64,000 nt of DNA from Salidesulfovibrio onnuriiensis (GTDB taxonomy: Bacteria > Desulfobacterota > Desulfovibrionia > Desulfovibrionales > Desulfovibrionaceae): the NCBI RefSeq assembly GCF_008001235.1, contig NZ_CP040751.1:124001-188000 (forward strand). The letters are read 5' to 3'. The notes beneath the pieces are model-generated. The model searched no databases and was not told where the DNA came from. It was given only the letters and a program-made list of their open reading frames with translations. The position numbers and the translations under genes were made by a program. How positions within the stretch are numbered: position 1 is the first letter of the stretch; the number at the start of each line of letters is the position of its first letter. This document shows, piece after piece, positions 45,348-54,018 of the stretch.

Positions 45348-46049
45348 ATGCTTCCAGTGGGTTCTCTTGCCAATGCCGCCGCCATCATCCTGGGCAGCCT
45401 CGCTGGCTGTCTGCTGCACAGCCGCTTTCCCGAACGCATCCGGGTCATCGTCTTCCAGGGCCTGGGCCTGTGCACCCTGCTCATCGGTCTGCAGATGGCC
45501 TTCAAGGTGCAAAACATTCTGGTGGTCATTTTCAGCATCCTGCTCGGCGGCATCACCGGCGAACTACTGCGGCTGGACACCCTGTTCGAGCGCCTCGGCA
45601 ACCGCTTCAAGACGGCGGTTAAATCCGAAAACCCGAAATTCACCGAAGGGCTGATCACGGCCTCGCTCATCTACTGCATCGGGGCCATGGCCATTGTCGG
45701 CTCGCTCGAGGAAGGTGTTACCGGCGACCCCACCGTGCTGTACACCAAGGCCATCCTGGACGGATTCGCCTCCGTGGCCCTGGCCTCCACCTTCGGGTCG
45801 GGCGTGCTCTTCTCCTTTATCCCGGTGCTCCTCTACCAGGGGGCCCTCACCCTGTTCGCGGGCTTTTTCCAGCAATACTTCTCGCCCGAGCTCATTGCCC
45901 AGCTTTCGGCCACGGGCGGCCTGCTCATCGTGGGCATCAGCATCACGCTGCTGGACATCAAGGAAATCAGACTTTCCAACCTGCTGCCCGCCCTGCCCTT
46001 CGTGGTGGCGCTGGTTCCGCTGGCGGACTGGCTGCAGACGCTCTTCTAG
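45348..46049 (+). CDS. DUF554 membrane protein
   Basis: The 233-residue integral membrane protein has about six hydrophobic helices. It begins MLPVGSLANAAAIILGSLAG, the usual DUF554 start, and keeps the GIQ/GLQMAFK and IYCIGAMAIVGSLEEG segments. The function is not established; a transporter role is assumed for the family. The stop overlaps the convergent 46046 gene by 4 nt. Confidence 0.9.
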   Translation: MLPVGSLANAAAIILGSLAGCLLHSRFPERIRVIVFQGLGLCTLLIGLQMAFKVQNILVVIFSILLGGITGELLRLDTLFERLGNRFKTAVKSENPKFTEGLITASLIYCIGAMAIVGSLEEGVTGDPTVLYTKAILDGFASVALASTFGSGVLFSFIPVLLYQGALTLFAGFFQQYFSPELIAQLSATGGLLIVGISITLLDIKEIRLSNLLPALPFVVALVPLADWLQTLF

Positions 46050-46240
46050 TCGTCCCGCTTCCCGTCCGGCCTTTCCCCGTCCTTGTCCAGGCCGTGGTCC
46101 TCGCCCCGGTCATAGACGTGCTCGTCGTAGTCCTGGCCCCGGTAATAACCGGATTCGGTGTATTGGCGTTCGGGACTCTTTTTGCGGTCCTTTCCCGCCA
46201 CCAGATTGCGGATGAAATGAAAAACGAAAAACGGATTCAT
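46046..46240 (-). CDS. small charged protein coupled to the CPA2 antiporter
   Basis: The 64-residue protein has a hydrophobic N-terminus (MNPFFVFHFIRNLVAG) and a strongly charged, Tyr/Asp/Arg-rich tail. Its ATG overlaps the antiporter stop codon in an ATGA arrangement, which argues for real, coupled translation. No family is recognised. It could be a small membrane-associated partner of the antiporter; chance cannot be excluded at this length. Confidence 0.5.
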   Translation of the reverse strand: MNPFFVFHFIRNLVAGKDRKKSPERQYTESGYYRGQDYDEHVYDRGEDHGLDKDGERPDGKRDD

Positions 46241-48240
46241 GGCTGCTCCTCACAAACAGGCCTGGTGAACAGCCAGGCCTTGGCCGTGATTTCCCGGCGT
46301 TCGCCGAACACGTAGACCTGGTCCTCCCGCTGCAGGCGGAACCGGCCGTCCGGGTTGCGGTGTAGTTCCTCCCCGCGCATGACGGCCACGGCCGTGAGCC
46401 CGTGTTCCTTGCGCAGGGCCGCCTCCTCCAGGGTGCGCCCGTCCAGGGGGGCCTGCGGGCAGATGGTGAAGATGGACAGGTCCATGTCCGAGAACCTGCC
46501 CAGCTTGATGAGCGGGGAAGGCGGCTCGTGGCATTCCTCCAGGAAGCAGCCGTAGCCCTCGGCCCGGATCTCCTCGGCGAACCGCTCCACCTCGGCGCGC
46601 GGCACCAGGTACCGCGCCAGCACCCGGCTGAACAGCTCCATGGAGCTTTCCAGATCCTCGGGCACCACCTCGTCCGCTCCCAGGTCGTAGAGATCGCGCA
46701 TCTCCGTGTGGAAACGGGTCCGCACGATGATGTGCAGGGACGGGTTGATGCGCTGGGCCAGGTCCACGATGCGCCGCGCCCCGGCCGCGTCCGAAACCGT
46801 GATGGCCAGCACGCGCGCCGCCTCCACGTCGGCATGGTGCAGCACCTCCTCGAAGGAGGCGTCGCCGTAAAGGATGTTGCGTCCGGCCTCGCGTTCGCGG
46901 GCCACGGTCTCGGCATTGACGTCCAGCACCACGTAGGGGATGCCGGCCACCTCGGCGGCGCGGGCGATGTTGCGGCCGCCCAGCCCGAACCCGCTGATGA
47001 TCAGGTGGTCCCGGAGCTTTTCCCCGGAGGGTTCGGCAATGTCCTTGCGCCGGAACACGGCCCGGTCGCGCAGCCAGGGCCATTGCATGGCCCGGTCGGC
47101 CACGGCGGGGGCCAGGGAAAACAGGAACGGGGTGCACAGCATGGTCAGCACGCTGGCGGCCAGGAAAAGCTGATAGCCCTGCTCCGGGATCAGGCCGGCC
47201 CCCAGGCCCACGCTGGCCAGGATGAAGGAGAACTCGCCCACCTGGGAAAGCTGCAGCCCGGAGATGATGGCCGAGCGTCCCGAACGGCCCATGATGACCG
47301 AGGAAAGCCAGGCCACCAGGGCCTTGAGCGCCAGGATGACCACCGTGGCGACCAGCACCAGCACCGGGTGCGCGGCCACAAAGCCCAGGCTGAGCAGCAT
47401 GCCCACCGAGACAAAGAAAAAGCTCACGAACACGTCCTTGAACGGCAGGATACCGCCCAGGGCGTTGACGCTGTATTCGGACTCGGAAACGATGACCCCG
47501 GCCAGGAACGCGCCCAGGGAAAGGGAAAGGCCCAGGGCGTAGGTCAGGTAGGCGATGGAAAAGCACAGGCCCAGGGTGGTGGTCATGAACAGCACCTGGC
47601 TGCGGGTGCGCACCACCTGCCCGAGCACAAAGGGCACCACCCAGCGGGAACAGACAAAGACCAGCGCAAAGACCCCGGCCATCTTGGCCGCCAGCAGGAG
47701 CACGGTCTGGGTGAGGCTGCCCGAGACCCCGGCCAGCATGGGAATGATCAGCATCATGGGCACGATGGCCAGGTCCTGGAAGATGAGCACCGCGGTGGTG
47801 AACCGCCCGTAGGGACTGTCCGCTTCGGCACGCTCCTGCAACAGGCTCAGGACAATGGCCGTGCTGGAAAGGGCGGCCAGGAACCCGAGAAACACGCTCC
47901 GGTTGAAATCCAGGCCGCGCAGCAGGCTCAGGCCCGTCACCAGTGCGATGGTCAGCAGCACCTGGATGCTTCCGCCGCCGAGCACCGCCGCCTTGTACCG
48001 GGAAAGCTTTTCCAGGGAAAACTCCACGCCGATGGCGAACATCAGGAAGATGACGCCCACCTCGGCCAGCATCTCCACCAGATGCGCCTCGGCCACCAGG
48101 CCGAGCCCGTGCGGCCCGCACAGGGTGCCCGTGAGCAGAAAGCCCACAATGGCGGGCAGGTTGAACCGGTTGCAGACCAGCAGCACGAAGATGGCCAGCA
48201 CGAAGATGGTGACGATGTCCTGAAAAACAAGCATTTCCAT
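46237..48240 (-). CDS. CPA2 cation:proton antiporter with RCK (TrkA) domains, KefB-like
   Basis: The 667-residue protein has about 12 membrane helices in residues 1-385. The conserved pore segment FLAALSSTAIVLSLL and the FQDLAIVPMM acidic motif are both typical of CPA2 (KefB/KefC-like) antiporters. A TrkA-N nucleotide-binding domain follows from about 410 (LIISGFGLGGRNIARAAE, with the later VLDVNAETVAREREAG acidic site), then a TrkA-C domain from about 585. It likely moves K+ or Na+ against protons under NAD(H) control. The ATG at 48240 was chosen; an AAGGG lies 9 nt upstream. Confidence 0.93.
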   Translation of the reverse strand: MEMLVFQDIVTIFVLAIFVLLVCNRFNLPAIVGFLLTGTLCGPHGLGLVAEAHLVEMLAEVGVIFLMFAIGVEFSLEKLSRYKAAVLGGGSIQVLLTIALVTGLSLLRGLDFNRSVFLGFLAALSSTAIVLSLLQERAEADSPYGRFTTAVLIFQDLAIVPMMLIIPMLAGVSGSLTQTVLLLAAKMAGVFALVFVCSRWVVPFVLGQVVRTRSQVLFMTTTLGLCFSIAYLTYALGLSLSLGAFLAGVIVSESEYSVNALGGILPFKDVFVSFFFVSVGMLLSLGFVAAHPVLVLVATVVILALKALVAWLSSVIMGRSGRSAIISGLQLSQVGEFSFILASVGLGAGLIPEQGYQLFLAASVLTMLCTPFLFSLAPAVADRAMQWPWLRDRAVFRRKDIAEPSGEKLRDHLIISGFGLGGRNIARAAEVAGIPYVVLDVNAETVAREREAGRNILYGDASFEEVLHHADVEAARVLAITVSDAAGARRIVDLAQRINPSLHIIVRTRFHTEMRDLYDLGADEVVPEDLESSMELFSRVLARYLVPRAEVERFAEEIRAEGYGCFLEECHEPPSPLIKLGRFSDMDLSIFTICPQAPLDGRTLEEAALRKEHGLTAVAVMRGEELHRNPDGRFRLQREDQVYVFGERREITAKAWLFTRPVCEEQP

Positions 48241-48301
48241 AAGACCACCCTTAGGGGTATCGGGCCCGCATGGCAAGCCCATTCGGATTTGCCGGGGCAA
48301 T

Positions 48302-48327
48302 AAAAAAAGCCCGCCTCGCGGCGAGCT
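48302..48327 (-). terminator. terminator of the 48355 gene
   Basis: GCTCGCC and GGCGGGC pair (one wobble) around GCGA, followed on the minus strand by seven T's, 28 nt after the stop. Confidence 0.88.
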
Positions 48328-48354
48328 TCCTGTCGTTCATTTCCCGTGCGGGCC

Positions 48355-48819
48355 CTATTTCTTGGCCGCGCAGCCGCCGCATCCCTTCCGCAACGGACGA
48401 ATGGGTTCATCGGGATCGAGCAGCCGGGGCTCCTCGCCGTCCTCCATGTGTCCCTTGTCGCGGGCGTATTCGATGATGTCCTCGAAAATGGTCTGCACCT
48501 CGTCCACGGGAACGTTCTCCCGCACCATGTCCCGGCGGAATTCCTCGCGGTCGAAGCTCTCGGCCCAGGGTTTCGCGCGCAGGTCGCTCCAGGCGCCGAT
48601 CTTGGGGGCCTCGATAGGCTTGCTCACCTGACGAACCGAGACCTCAAAGGCCTTGTAGCCGTAAACGTCGTCCAGGGTTTCCACAGGGTCGCAGCCGTGC
48701 AGGGCGCTGGCCTGGATGGACATGACGAGTTTGAAACCGATGCCGATCTCCTTGAAGTACCGGCCGAACCGCTCGTGGCGGGTCGCCTCTTCAAGATATT
48801 CCCTGAAATCGCGGGCCAT
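48355..48819 (-). CDS. hypothetical cytoplasmic protein with C-terminal CGGC
   Basis: The 154-residue soluble protein has no membrane helix. Its C-terminus KGCGGCAAKK holds a Cys pair that could bind a metal or form a disulfide, and one more Cys lies at about residue 43. The rest is mixed helical (REYLEEATRHERFGRYFKEIG at the start). I do not recognise the family. It is a single gene with its own terminator, 85 nt downstream of rlmN on the same strand. Confidence 0.75.
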   Translation of the reverse strand: MARDFREYLEEATRHERFGRYFKEIGIGFKLVMSIQASALHGCDPVETLDDVYGYKAFEVSVRQVSKPIEAPKIGAWSDLRAKPWAESFDREEFRRDMVRENVPVDEVQTIFEDIIEYARDKGHMEDGEEPRLLDPDEPIRPLRKGCGGCAAKK

Positions 48820-48904
48820 AAGAATACGCTCCTTTTACGAAAATGGTACAGGACTGCATACCCTCAAACCAGGCAATATGACAAGGGAAAGCCCCGAAAA
48901 AAGG

Positions 48905-49954
48905 CTATTGCTCGTCAGCCTTGAGCTGGCCGCAGGCGGCCTTGATGTCCGCGCCCATGGAGCGGCGGATAAAGGCGGTGACCCCGTGGTGCCAGAGCCG
49001 CTTTTCAAAGGCCTCCACCTGGTCCCGGTCCGGGGCGCTGAACGGCATGCCCTCGGTGGCGTTGTAGGCGATGAGGTTGACCTTGACGCGGTTCTTGTCC
49101 ACCAGCTTGGCCAGCTGGTCGGCGTGGTTCAGGGAATCGTTCACGCCCCCCAGCAGCAGGTATTCGAAGGTGATGCGCTCGCGCGGGCGCAGCGGGAATT
49201 CGGCCAGGCACTGCATGAGTTCGTCCAGCGGCACGCGGGCGGCCTTGGGCATGATCTGGGCCCGCAGCTCCTGGGTGGGGGCGTGCAGGGAAATGGCGGG
49301 CAGGGCCAGTTCGGTCTTGCCCAGGATGCGGAGCTGCTCGGGGAAGCCCACGGTGGAGACCATGGACCGCCGCCAGGAAATGCTCAGCCCGTTCTCGCGG
49401 GGCAGGGTCTCCAGGGAGCGCAGTAGGTTGTCCAGGTTCAGCAGGGGTTCGCCCATGCCCATGTAAACCAGGTTGCGGATGGGGCTGGGGCCGTCCGGGC
49501 CGCCCACGCCCTTGTCCAGCAGGAACTTGCGGCCCACCAGGACCTGGCCGAGGATCTCGCCCATGGTCAGGTTGCGCTCGAAGCCGAGCAGGCCGGTATT
49601 GCAGAACTTGCAGCCCATGGCGCAGCCCACCTGGGTGGAAAGGCACTGGGAAAATCGGTCCTTGAAGGGAATGAGCACGGTCTCGATGAGCTTGCCGTCG
49701 TGCAGCCGGAGCAGCAGCTTGACCGTGCCGTCCCGGCTTTCCTGGACCTTGGCGATGCCCGGCCAGGTGATGGTGGCGATCCCGGCCATCTTCTCGCGCA
49801 GGGCCTTGCCCATGTTGGTCATGTCCGAAAAGTCGCGCACGCCCTTCTGCCAGAGCCACTGGAAGAGCTGGTCCACACGGAAGCGCGGCTGTTTGAGGTC
49901 CTCGACCACAAAGGCTTCCAATTCGTCGTATGTCAGGTCAAGCAGGTTGATCAT
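48905..49954 (-). CDS. rlmN: 23S rRNA (adenine2503-C2)-methyltransferase
   Basis: This 349-residue radical SAM methyltransferase has the cluster motif CAMGCKFC (CxxxCxxC), preceded by FSQCLSTQVG, and the second catalytic Cys near the C-terminus in KAACGQL. VYMGMGEPLLNLDNL is a family signature. It methylates A2503 of 23S rRNA and, in some bacteria, A37 of tRNAs. The ATG at 49954 has GGAG 8 nt upstream and overlaps the DUF4911 gene stop. Confidence 0.96.
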   Translation of the reverse strand: MINLLDLTYDELEAFVVEDLKQPRFRVDQLFQWLWQKGVRDFSDMTNMGKALREKMAGIATITWPGIAKVQESRDGTVKLLLRLHDGKLIETVLIPFKDRFSQCLSTQVGCAMGCKFCNTGLLGFERNLTMGEILGQVLVGRKFLLDKGVGGPDGPSPIRNLVYMGMGEPLLNLDNLLRSLETLPRENGLSISWRRSMVSTVGFPEQLRILGKTELALPAISLHAPTQELRAQIMPKAARVPLDELMQCLAEFPLRPRERITFEYLLLGGVNDSLNHADQLAKLVDKNRVKVNLIAYNATEGMPFSAPDRDQVEAFEKRLWHHGVTAFIRRSMGADIKAACGQLKADEQ

Positions 49955-50253
49955 AATTTCTCCAGGCTCGGCACGCGCGGTTCGGGCGCCTCGAGCAGCA
50001 CCTCGATATCCATGTCGTCCCCGATCCCCTTCAGGAAGGCGCGCATCTCGCGCTCCTGGTGCGGGGTATAGCGCAGCATGAGGATACCCGTGAACTTGCT
50101 CACCACCGTGAAGATGCCCAGGTTGTCGTGGGCCTCCAGCAGGAAGCGGAACAGGGCGATCTTCTCCCGCGCGATACGCACGTACAGGCGGGAGGACCGC
50201 TCGGGCGGCGGCGGGCACGGGTAGTGCCGTTTTGTCCTGCGCGTCTTTTTCAT
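49951..50253 (-). CDS. DUF4911 domain protein
   Basis: The 100-residue soluble protein keeps the segment EKIALFRFLLEAHDNLGIFTVV and the ending ILMLRYTPHQEREMRAFLKGI, which I recognise as DUF4911, common next to RNA-modification genes in deltaproteobacterial genomes. The ATG at 50253 follows AGGG; the open frame extends further without conservation. The stop overlaps the rlmN start by 4 nt, so the two are coupled. Function unknown. Confidence 0.82.
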   Translation of the reverse strand: MKKTRRTKRHYPCPPPPERSSRLYVRIAREKIALFRFLLEAHDNLGIFTVVSKFTGILMLRYTPHQEREMRAFLKGIGDDMDIEVLLEAPEPRVPSLEKL

Positions 50254-50344
50254 GTGGCCCTGCCTAGCGCGGGTTTCCGATAAAGGCAAGCGAACAGATG
50301 CCTCCGGCGGGCTCTCCCGAGGCGTTACGTTCAAAGGCCGCCCA

Positions 50345-50767
50345 TTATTCTCCGGCCACATAGGCTGGAACGGCAATGAGAGCCAGCAGACTGCCATAAA
50401 GCAACGACAGGAAGCCCATGGCCAGCGCCGGACCTATTTTGGACAGATCGCCAATATTTCCGAGCGCTGCGACAACACCAACAATGAGATACAGAAGACC
50501 GCCGAAGAGTCCGGAAAGGATGACCGTCTTGGCGGCGGACTTCCTGAATCCGCCTGCAAGATGCGGCCCCGGTGAAAAAAGCGAGCCCACTGCGGTCAGG
50601 CTTCCGCGAAAACCGAAATTGCAGACAAGCGCACCAAAACATGTCCCTGTGATCGCGATCATGCTCGGCAGGTCGATGAAATACGCTGTTCCGCCCGAAA
50701 AAAACATGGTGGTTGCCGCAAAAAGCAACATAACCGCCAGCCCCGCATAATAACTGAATTTCATCAT
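50345..50767 (-). CDS. short MotA-like inner membrane protein
   Basis: The 140-residue protein has four hydrophobic segments. Two stretches recall MotA: FIDLPSMIAITGTCFGALVCNF near residue 30 resembles the IDIPS-GGT region, and GNIGDLSKIGPALAMGFLSLLYGSLLA near the C-terminus resembles the GPALA-LLT-YG region before MotA helix 4. The cytoplasmic loop and about half of the MotA length are missing. It overlaps the GntR regulator by 4 nt, with GGAGG just upstream. The role is unknown. Confidence 0.65.
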   Translation of the reverse strand: MMKFSYYAGLAVMLLFAATTMFFSGGTAYFIDLPSMIAITGTCFGALVCNFGFRGSLTAVGSLFSPGPHLAGGFRKSAAKTVILSGLFGGLLYLIVGVVAALGNIGDLSKIGPALAMGFLSLLYGSLLALIAVPAYVAGE

Positions 50768-51135
50768 TTGCCTCCGGCATTACAAGGCCCATCCAAAAGG
50801 CGGAGCAACTCTTCGTGCGGCATTCCCAACAGCCGAATCCGCCTTTTGAGAACAGGGAGTTCGTCGCGTACAAAACGTTCCCTTATGAAAGTGCGGCACA
50901 TTTCCGCCCCCGAAGCTTCCACCACGCTTCCCATGCCCCGCTCCGGCCGAATGACACCCATATCCCGCAAAAATGCGTGGGCATTGGCCACGGTGTTGGG
51001 CGTGACCCCCTCGACCATGGCGCATTCCCGCACCGAAGGGATCCTGTTCCCGGGCCGTAGCTCGCCGCTCGCAATACGTTCCATCAACCTTTCGGCGATA
51101 CCGAGATAAATGCGATCGGTGGTTATACTGCTCAT
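50764..51135 (-). CDS. GntR-family (YtrA-like) transcriptional regulator
   Basis: The 123-residue protein is a short GntR regulator. The winged helix-turn-helix occupies residues 8-75 (IAERLMERIASGELRPGNRIPSVRECAMVEGVTPNTVANAHAFL), followed by a small C-terminal helix pair, the YtrA arrangement. Such short regulators usually repress an adjoining membrane protein or ABC operon. Here the coupled target is the MotA-like protein gene at 50345. Confidence 0.9.
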   Translation of the reverse strand: MSSITTDRIYLGIAERLMERIASGELRPGNRIPSVRECAMVEGVTPNTVANAHAFLRDMGVIRPERGMGSVVEASGAEMCRTFIRERFVRDELPVLKRRIRLLGMPHEELLRLLDGPCNAGGK

Positions 51136-51216
51136 GGCGCTCCAGTGTGGTAGTGTTCTACAAACCTAATACACCTTCGAAAAAAAACTGCCAAGGGAAA
51201 ATGAAAACCATGCAAA

Positions 51217-51933
51217 TCAGGTGGCGCGGGCCTTTTTCCTGCGCATACGCAGATTGAGAAACTCCACCAACAGGGAAAAGGCCATGGCAAAATAGATGTA
51301 GCCCCGGTCGATGTGTTTGCCCAGGCCCTCGGCCACCAGCAGCACGCCCACCAGCAGCAGGAAGGCGAAGGCCAGCATCTGGATGGTGGGATGGTCGCTC
51401 ACGAACCGGCTGATGGCGTTGGCGAAGAAGAGCATCACGCACACGGCCAGGACAATGGCCGCGATCATGATCACGACGTGCCGGGCCATGCCCACTGCCG
51501 TGATGACCGAGTCGATGGAAAAGACGATGTCCAGAAGCATGATCTGGATGATGGCCCCCCAGTAGGAATAGGCCAGTTTGCCCACCTTGCGCTCGTGCCC
51601 GGGCTCCAATTTCTCGTGGATCTCCATGGTGGCCTTGGCCAGCAGAAACAGCCCGCCCGAAAGCAGCACCAGGTCCCGGCCGGACACGGCATGGCCGAGG
51701 ATCTCGAACCAGGGCGCGGTCAGCCCCATGATCATGCTGATGGTCAGAAGCAGCAGGATGCGGGTGATCATTGCCAGCCCGATGCCCAGCTTGCGGGCCA
51801 TTTCCCGGCGGGCGCGGGGCAGCTTGTTGGTGACCACGACCACGAAGACGATATTGTCGATGCCGAGCACGATTTCCAGCCCGGTAAGCGTGATGAGAGC
51901 TATGATATTTTCTATGGTAAACAGGCCTTCCAT
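51217..51933 (-). CDS. TerC-family integral membrane protein
   Basis: The 238-residue membrane protein has seven helices. LEIVLGIDNIVF near residue 20 and MLLDIVFSIDSVITAVGMA near residue 120 carry the two conserved Asp motifs of TerC proteins. TerC members export metals such as manganese at the membrane. The ATG at 51933 has AAGGAG 7 nt upstream. It is divergent from the 52047 gene. Confidence 0.93.
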   Translation of the reverse strand: MEGLFTIENIIALITLTGLEIVLGIDNIVFVVVVTNKLPRARREMARKLGIGLAMITRILLLLTISMIMGLTAPWFEILGHAVSGRDLVLLSGGLFLLAKATMEIHEKLEPGHERKVGKLAYSYWGAIIQIMLLDIVFSIDSVITAVGMARHVVIMIAAIVLAVCVMLFFANAISRFVSDHPTIQMLAFAFLLLVGVLLVAEGLGKHIDRGYIYFAMAFSLLVEFLNLRMRRKKARAT

Positions 51934-52046
51934 GACCGATTCTCCTTGATTTTGCCGCAGTATGCGCCAAGGGAAATCCGTTGGCAACAAAGTGCAGGTG
52001 CAAAGACGCGGTTGCGCTTTTTTGCGCCAGGCCCGATACTGCCCCG

Positions 52047-52859
52047 ATGCAAACAAGGGGAAAAGCACTGCTGGCGGGCATGGTCCTGACCCTCCTGCTC
52101 TGCGCCGGAACATGCCGGGCCGGGGAATACACCCTGACCATGCCGAGCTTCGACGACGGCCAGCACCAATACTACCACGAACTGCTCCGCCAATCCTTCG
52201 CCGCCATCGGCCACACCCTGACCATCAAGCCGCTCAAGGACTATCCCTTCAAGCGCATCATGCACATGCTGGAGACCGGAGAGGCCTCGGCCATGTATCT
52301 GATCCGGTCCACCGACCGCGACCGCCGATTCGTGCCCGTCAATGTCGGGCTGACCAACGGACTCATCGGCAAGCGCATCCTGCTGGTCCCCCCGGAAGAG
52401 GTGGACGCCTTCAAGGGCGTGCGCACCCTGGAGGACTTCCGGAAGCTGAACAGGACGGCCGGGCTGGGGGAATCCTGGTTTGACGTGGATGTCTGGCGCT
52501 ACAACAGGCTGCCGGTCAAGACCCTGGCCGACTGGCGGCTCATCTACGAGATGGCGGCCCACCGGGACCGGGGCATCGACTATTTCCCGCGCGGATTCGT
52601 GGAAATCATGGGAGAGCACGACCGGCATCACGAACTGGTCATCGAGCCGCACCTCATGCTGGTCTACAAGCGCGACTTCATCATCTACCTGAGCCAGCGC
52701 GACAAGGATCTGGCCCCGGTGCTGCGCAAGGCCCTTGTCCACGCCCGCGAATCGGGCCTCATGGACCGGCTGCTGCGCAAGCACTACAAACGATCCTTTG
52801 ACGCGCTCCGGCCCGAAAAACGCCGCGTCATCCGCGTGGCCCTGCCGCCGGGCATGTAA
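52047..52859 (+). CDS. periplasmic solute-binding-like protein (family 3 type)
   Basis: The 270-residue protein has a signal peptide (about 6-25, cut after CRAGE). A periplasmic binding fold follows: YTLTMPSFDDGQHQYYHELLRQSFAAIGH, then an LETGEASAMYLIRSTDRDRR segment, as in orphan family 3 binding proteins. No ABC permease or ATPase lies nearby, so it may be a sensor-type or scavenging protein. The ligand is unknown. The ATG at 52047 gives the signal peptide. Confidence 0.75.
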   Translation: MQTRGKALLAGMVLTLLLCAGTCRAGEYTLTMPSFDDGQHQYYHELLRQSFAAIGHTLTIKPLKDYPFKRIMHMLETGEASAMYLIRSTDRDRRFVPVNVGLTNGLIGKRILLVPPEEVDAFKGVRTLEDFRKLNRTAGLGESWFDVDVWRYNRLPVKTLADWRLIYEMAAHRDRGIDYFPRGFVEIMGEHDRHHELVIEPHLMLVYKRDFIIYLSQRDKDLAPVLRKALVHARESGLMDRLLRKHYKRSFDALRPEKRRVIRVALPPGM

Positions 52860-52944
52860 GCCCTCGAATAATAATCCGCCCCCGTTTGCAAGCCCGGCCT
52901 GCCGTGCTAAGCTGGCTTCCGATCCCCTACGAGGAGGAATGCCA

Positions 52945-53850
52945 ATGAAAATCGGAATGATCGGGCTGGGCCGCATGGGCATGAGCATGGCCCGCAGGTT
53001 CCTGCAGGGCGGGCACGAGGTGGTGGCGCTCAACCGGAGCGCGGAAAAGACCGAGCAGTTGGCGGAGGAAGGAGCGGTTCCCGTCTACTCCTTCAAGGAG
53101 CTGGTGCACAGCCTGGAACAGCCGCGCACCGTATGGGTAATGCTGCCGGCGGGCAAGCCCACGGACGCGGCCATCACCCGGCTGGGCGAACTCCTGGCCC
53201 CGGGCGACACGGTCATCGACGGCGGCAACACCTATTACAAGGACGACATCCGCCGCTCCCAGGAGCTGGAGAACAAGGACATCCGCTACCTGGACGCGGG
53301 CGTCGCGGGCGGAGCGCGCGGCCTCGAGCATGGGTACTGCCTCATGGTCGGCGGCCCCATCGACCAGTTCAAGCGCATCGAGGAAATCTTCCGCGCCCTG
53401 GCCCCGCAGGACGGCTACATGCACTGCGGCGAGGCCGGCGCAGGACACTTCACCAAGATGGTCCACAACGGCATCGAATACGGCATGATGCAGGCCTATG
53501 CCGAGGGGTTCGCCCTGCTGGAGGATTCCCCCTACGCCGAAACCATCGAGTTCGCGGACCTCGGTGCGGTCTGGAACCGGGGCGGAGTGATCCGGTCCTG
53601 GATCCTGGAACTGGCCGTGGACGCCTTCTGCAAAAACCGCCGCCTCGCCGACACGGACGGCTATGTGGACGATTCCGGCGAAGGGCGCTGGACCGTGCAG
53701 CAGGCCGTGGACACGGGCACGCCCATCCCGGTGCTGGCCCTGGCCCTGTTCGAACGTTTTTCCTCGCGCCGCCAGGACGATTTCCGCAACCGCATGCTGG
53801 CGGCCCTGCGCAGTGAATTCGGAGGCCACACGGACGAAAGCGGCCAATAG
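52945..53850 (+). CDS. gnd: 6-phosphogluconate dehydrogenase (decarboxylating), short type
   Basis: This 301-residue enzyme is of the short 6PGDH type (about 300 residues, not the 470-residue E. coli type): GLGRMGMSMARR Rossmann motif, NRS for cofactor binding, VMLPAG, IDGGNTYYKDDIRR, and the substrate region HCGEAGAGHFTKMVHNGIEYG with the catalytic Lys. It oxidises 6-phosphogluconate to ribulose 5-phosphate and CO2. GGAGGA lies 8 nt upstream of the ATG. Pgl follows 168 nt downstream; glucose-6-phosphate dehydrogenase is not in the window. Confidence 0.93.
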   Translation: MKIGMIGLGRMGMSMARRFLQGGHEVVALNRSAEKTEQLAEEGAVPVYSFKELVHSLEQPRTVWVMLPAGKPTDAAITRLGELLAPGDTVIDGGNTYYKDDIRRSQELENKDIRYLDAGVAGGARGLEHGYCLMVGGPIDQFKRIEEIFRALAPQDGYMHCGEAGAGHFTKMVHNGIEYGMMQAYAEGFALLEDSPYAETIEFADLGAVWNRGGVIRSWILELAVDAFCKNRRLADTDGYVDDSGEGRWTVQQAVDTGTPIPVLALALFERFSSRRQDDFRNRMLAALRSEFGGHTDESGQ

Positions 53851-54018
53851 ACATGGGCCTGCCGGGAGGGTCCGGCGCAACTTTATGTCGGGAATTCTTG
53901 ACACAGGTCCGCAAGGGATGCGATTTCCTCCCAAGGGAAGTCCTTGCTTCGACTGGAAAAACAGGCATGGACGGACCGAATTTCGAATATCGCGACCCTG
54001 ACCCTAACAGGATGAACC

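Noticed and set aside
46402-48303. A 633-codon open frame on the plus strand
   Set aside because: It is opposite the CPA2 antiporter, is composed of Gln/His/Gly-rich text, and has no start context.
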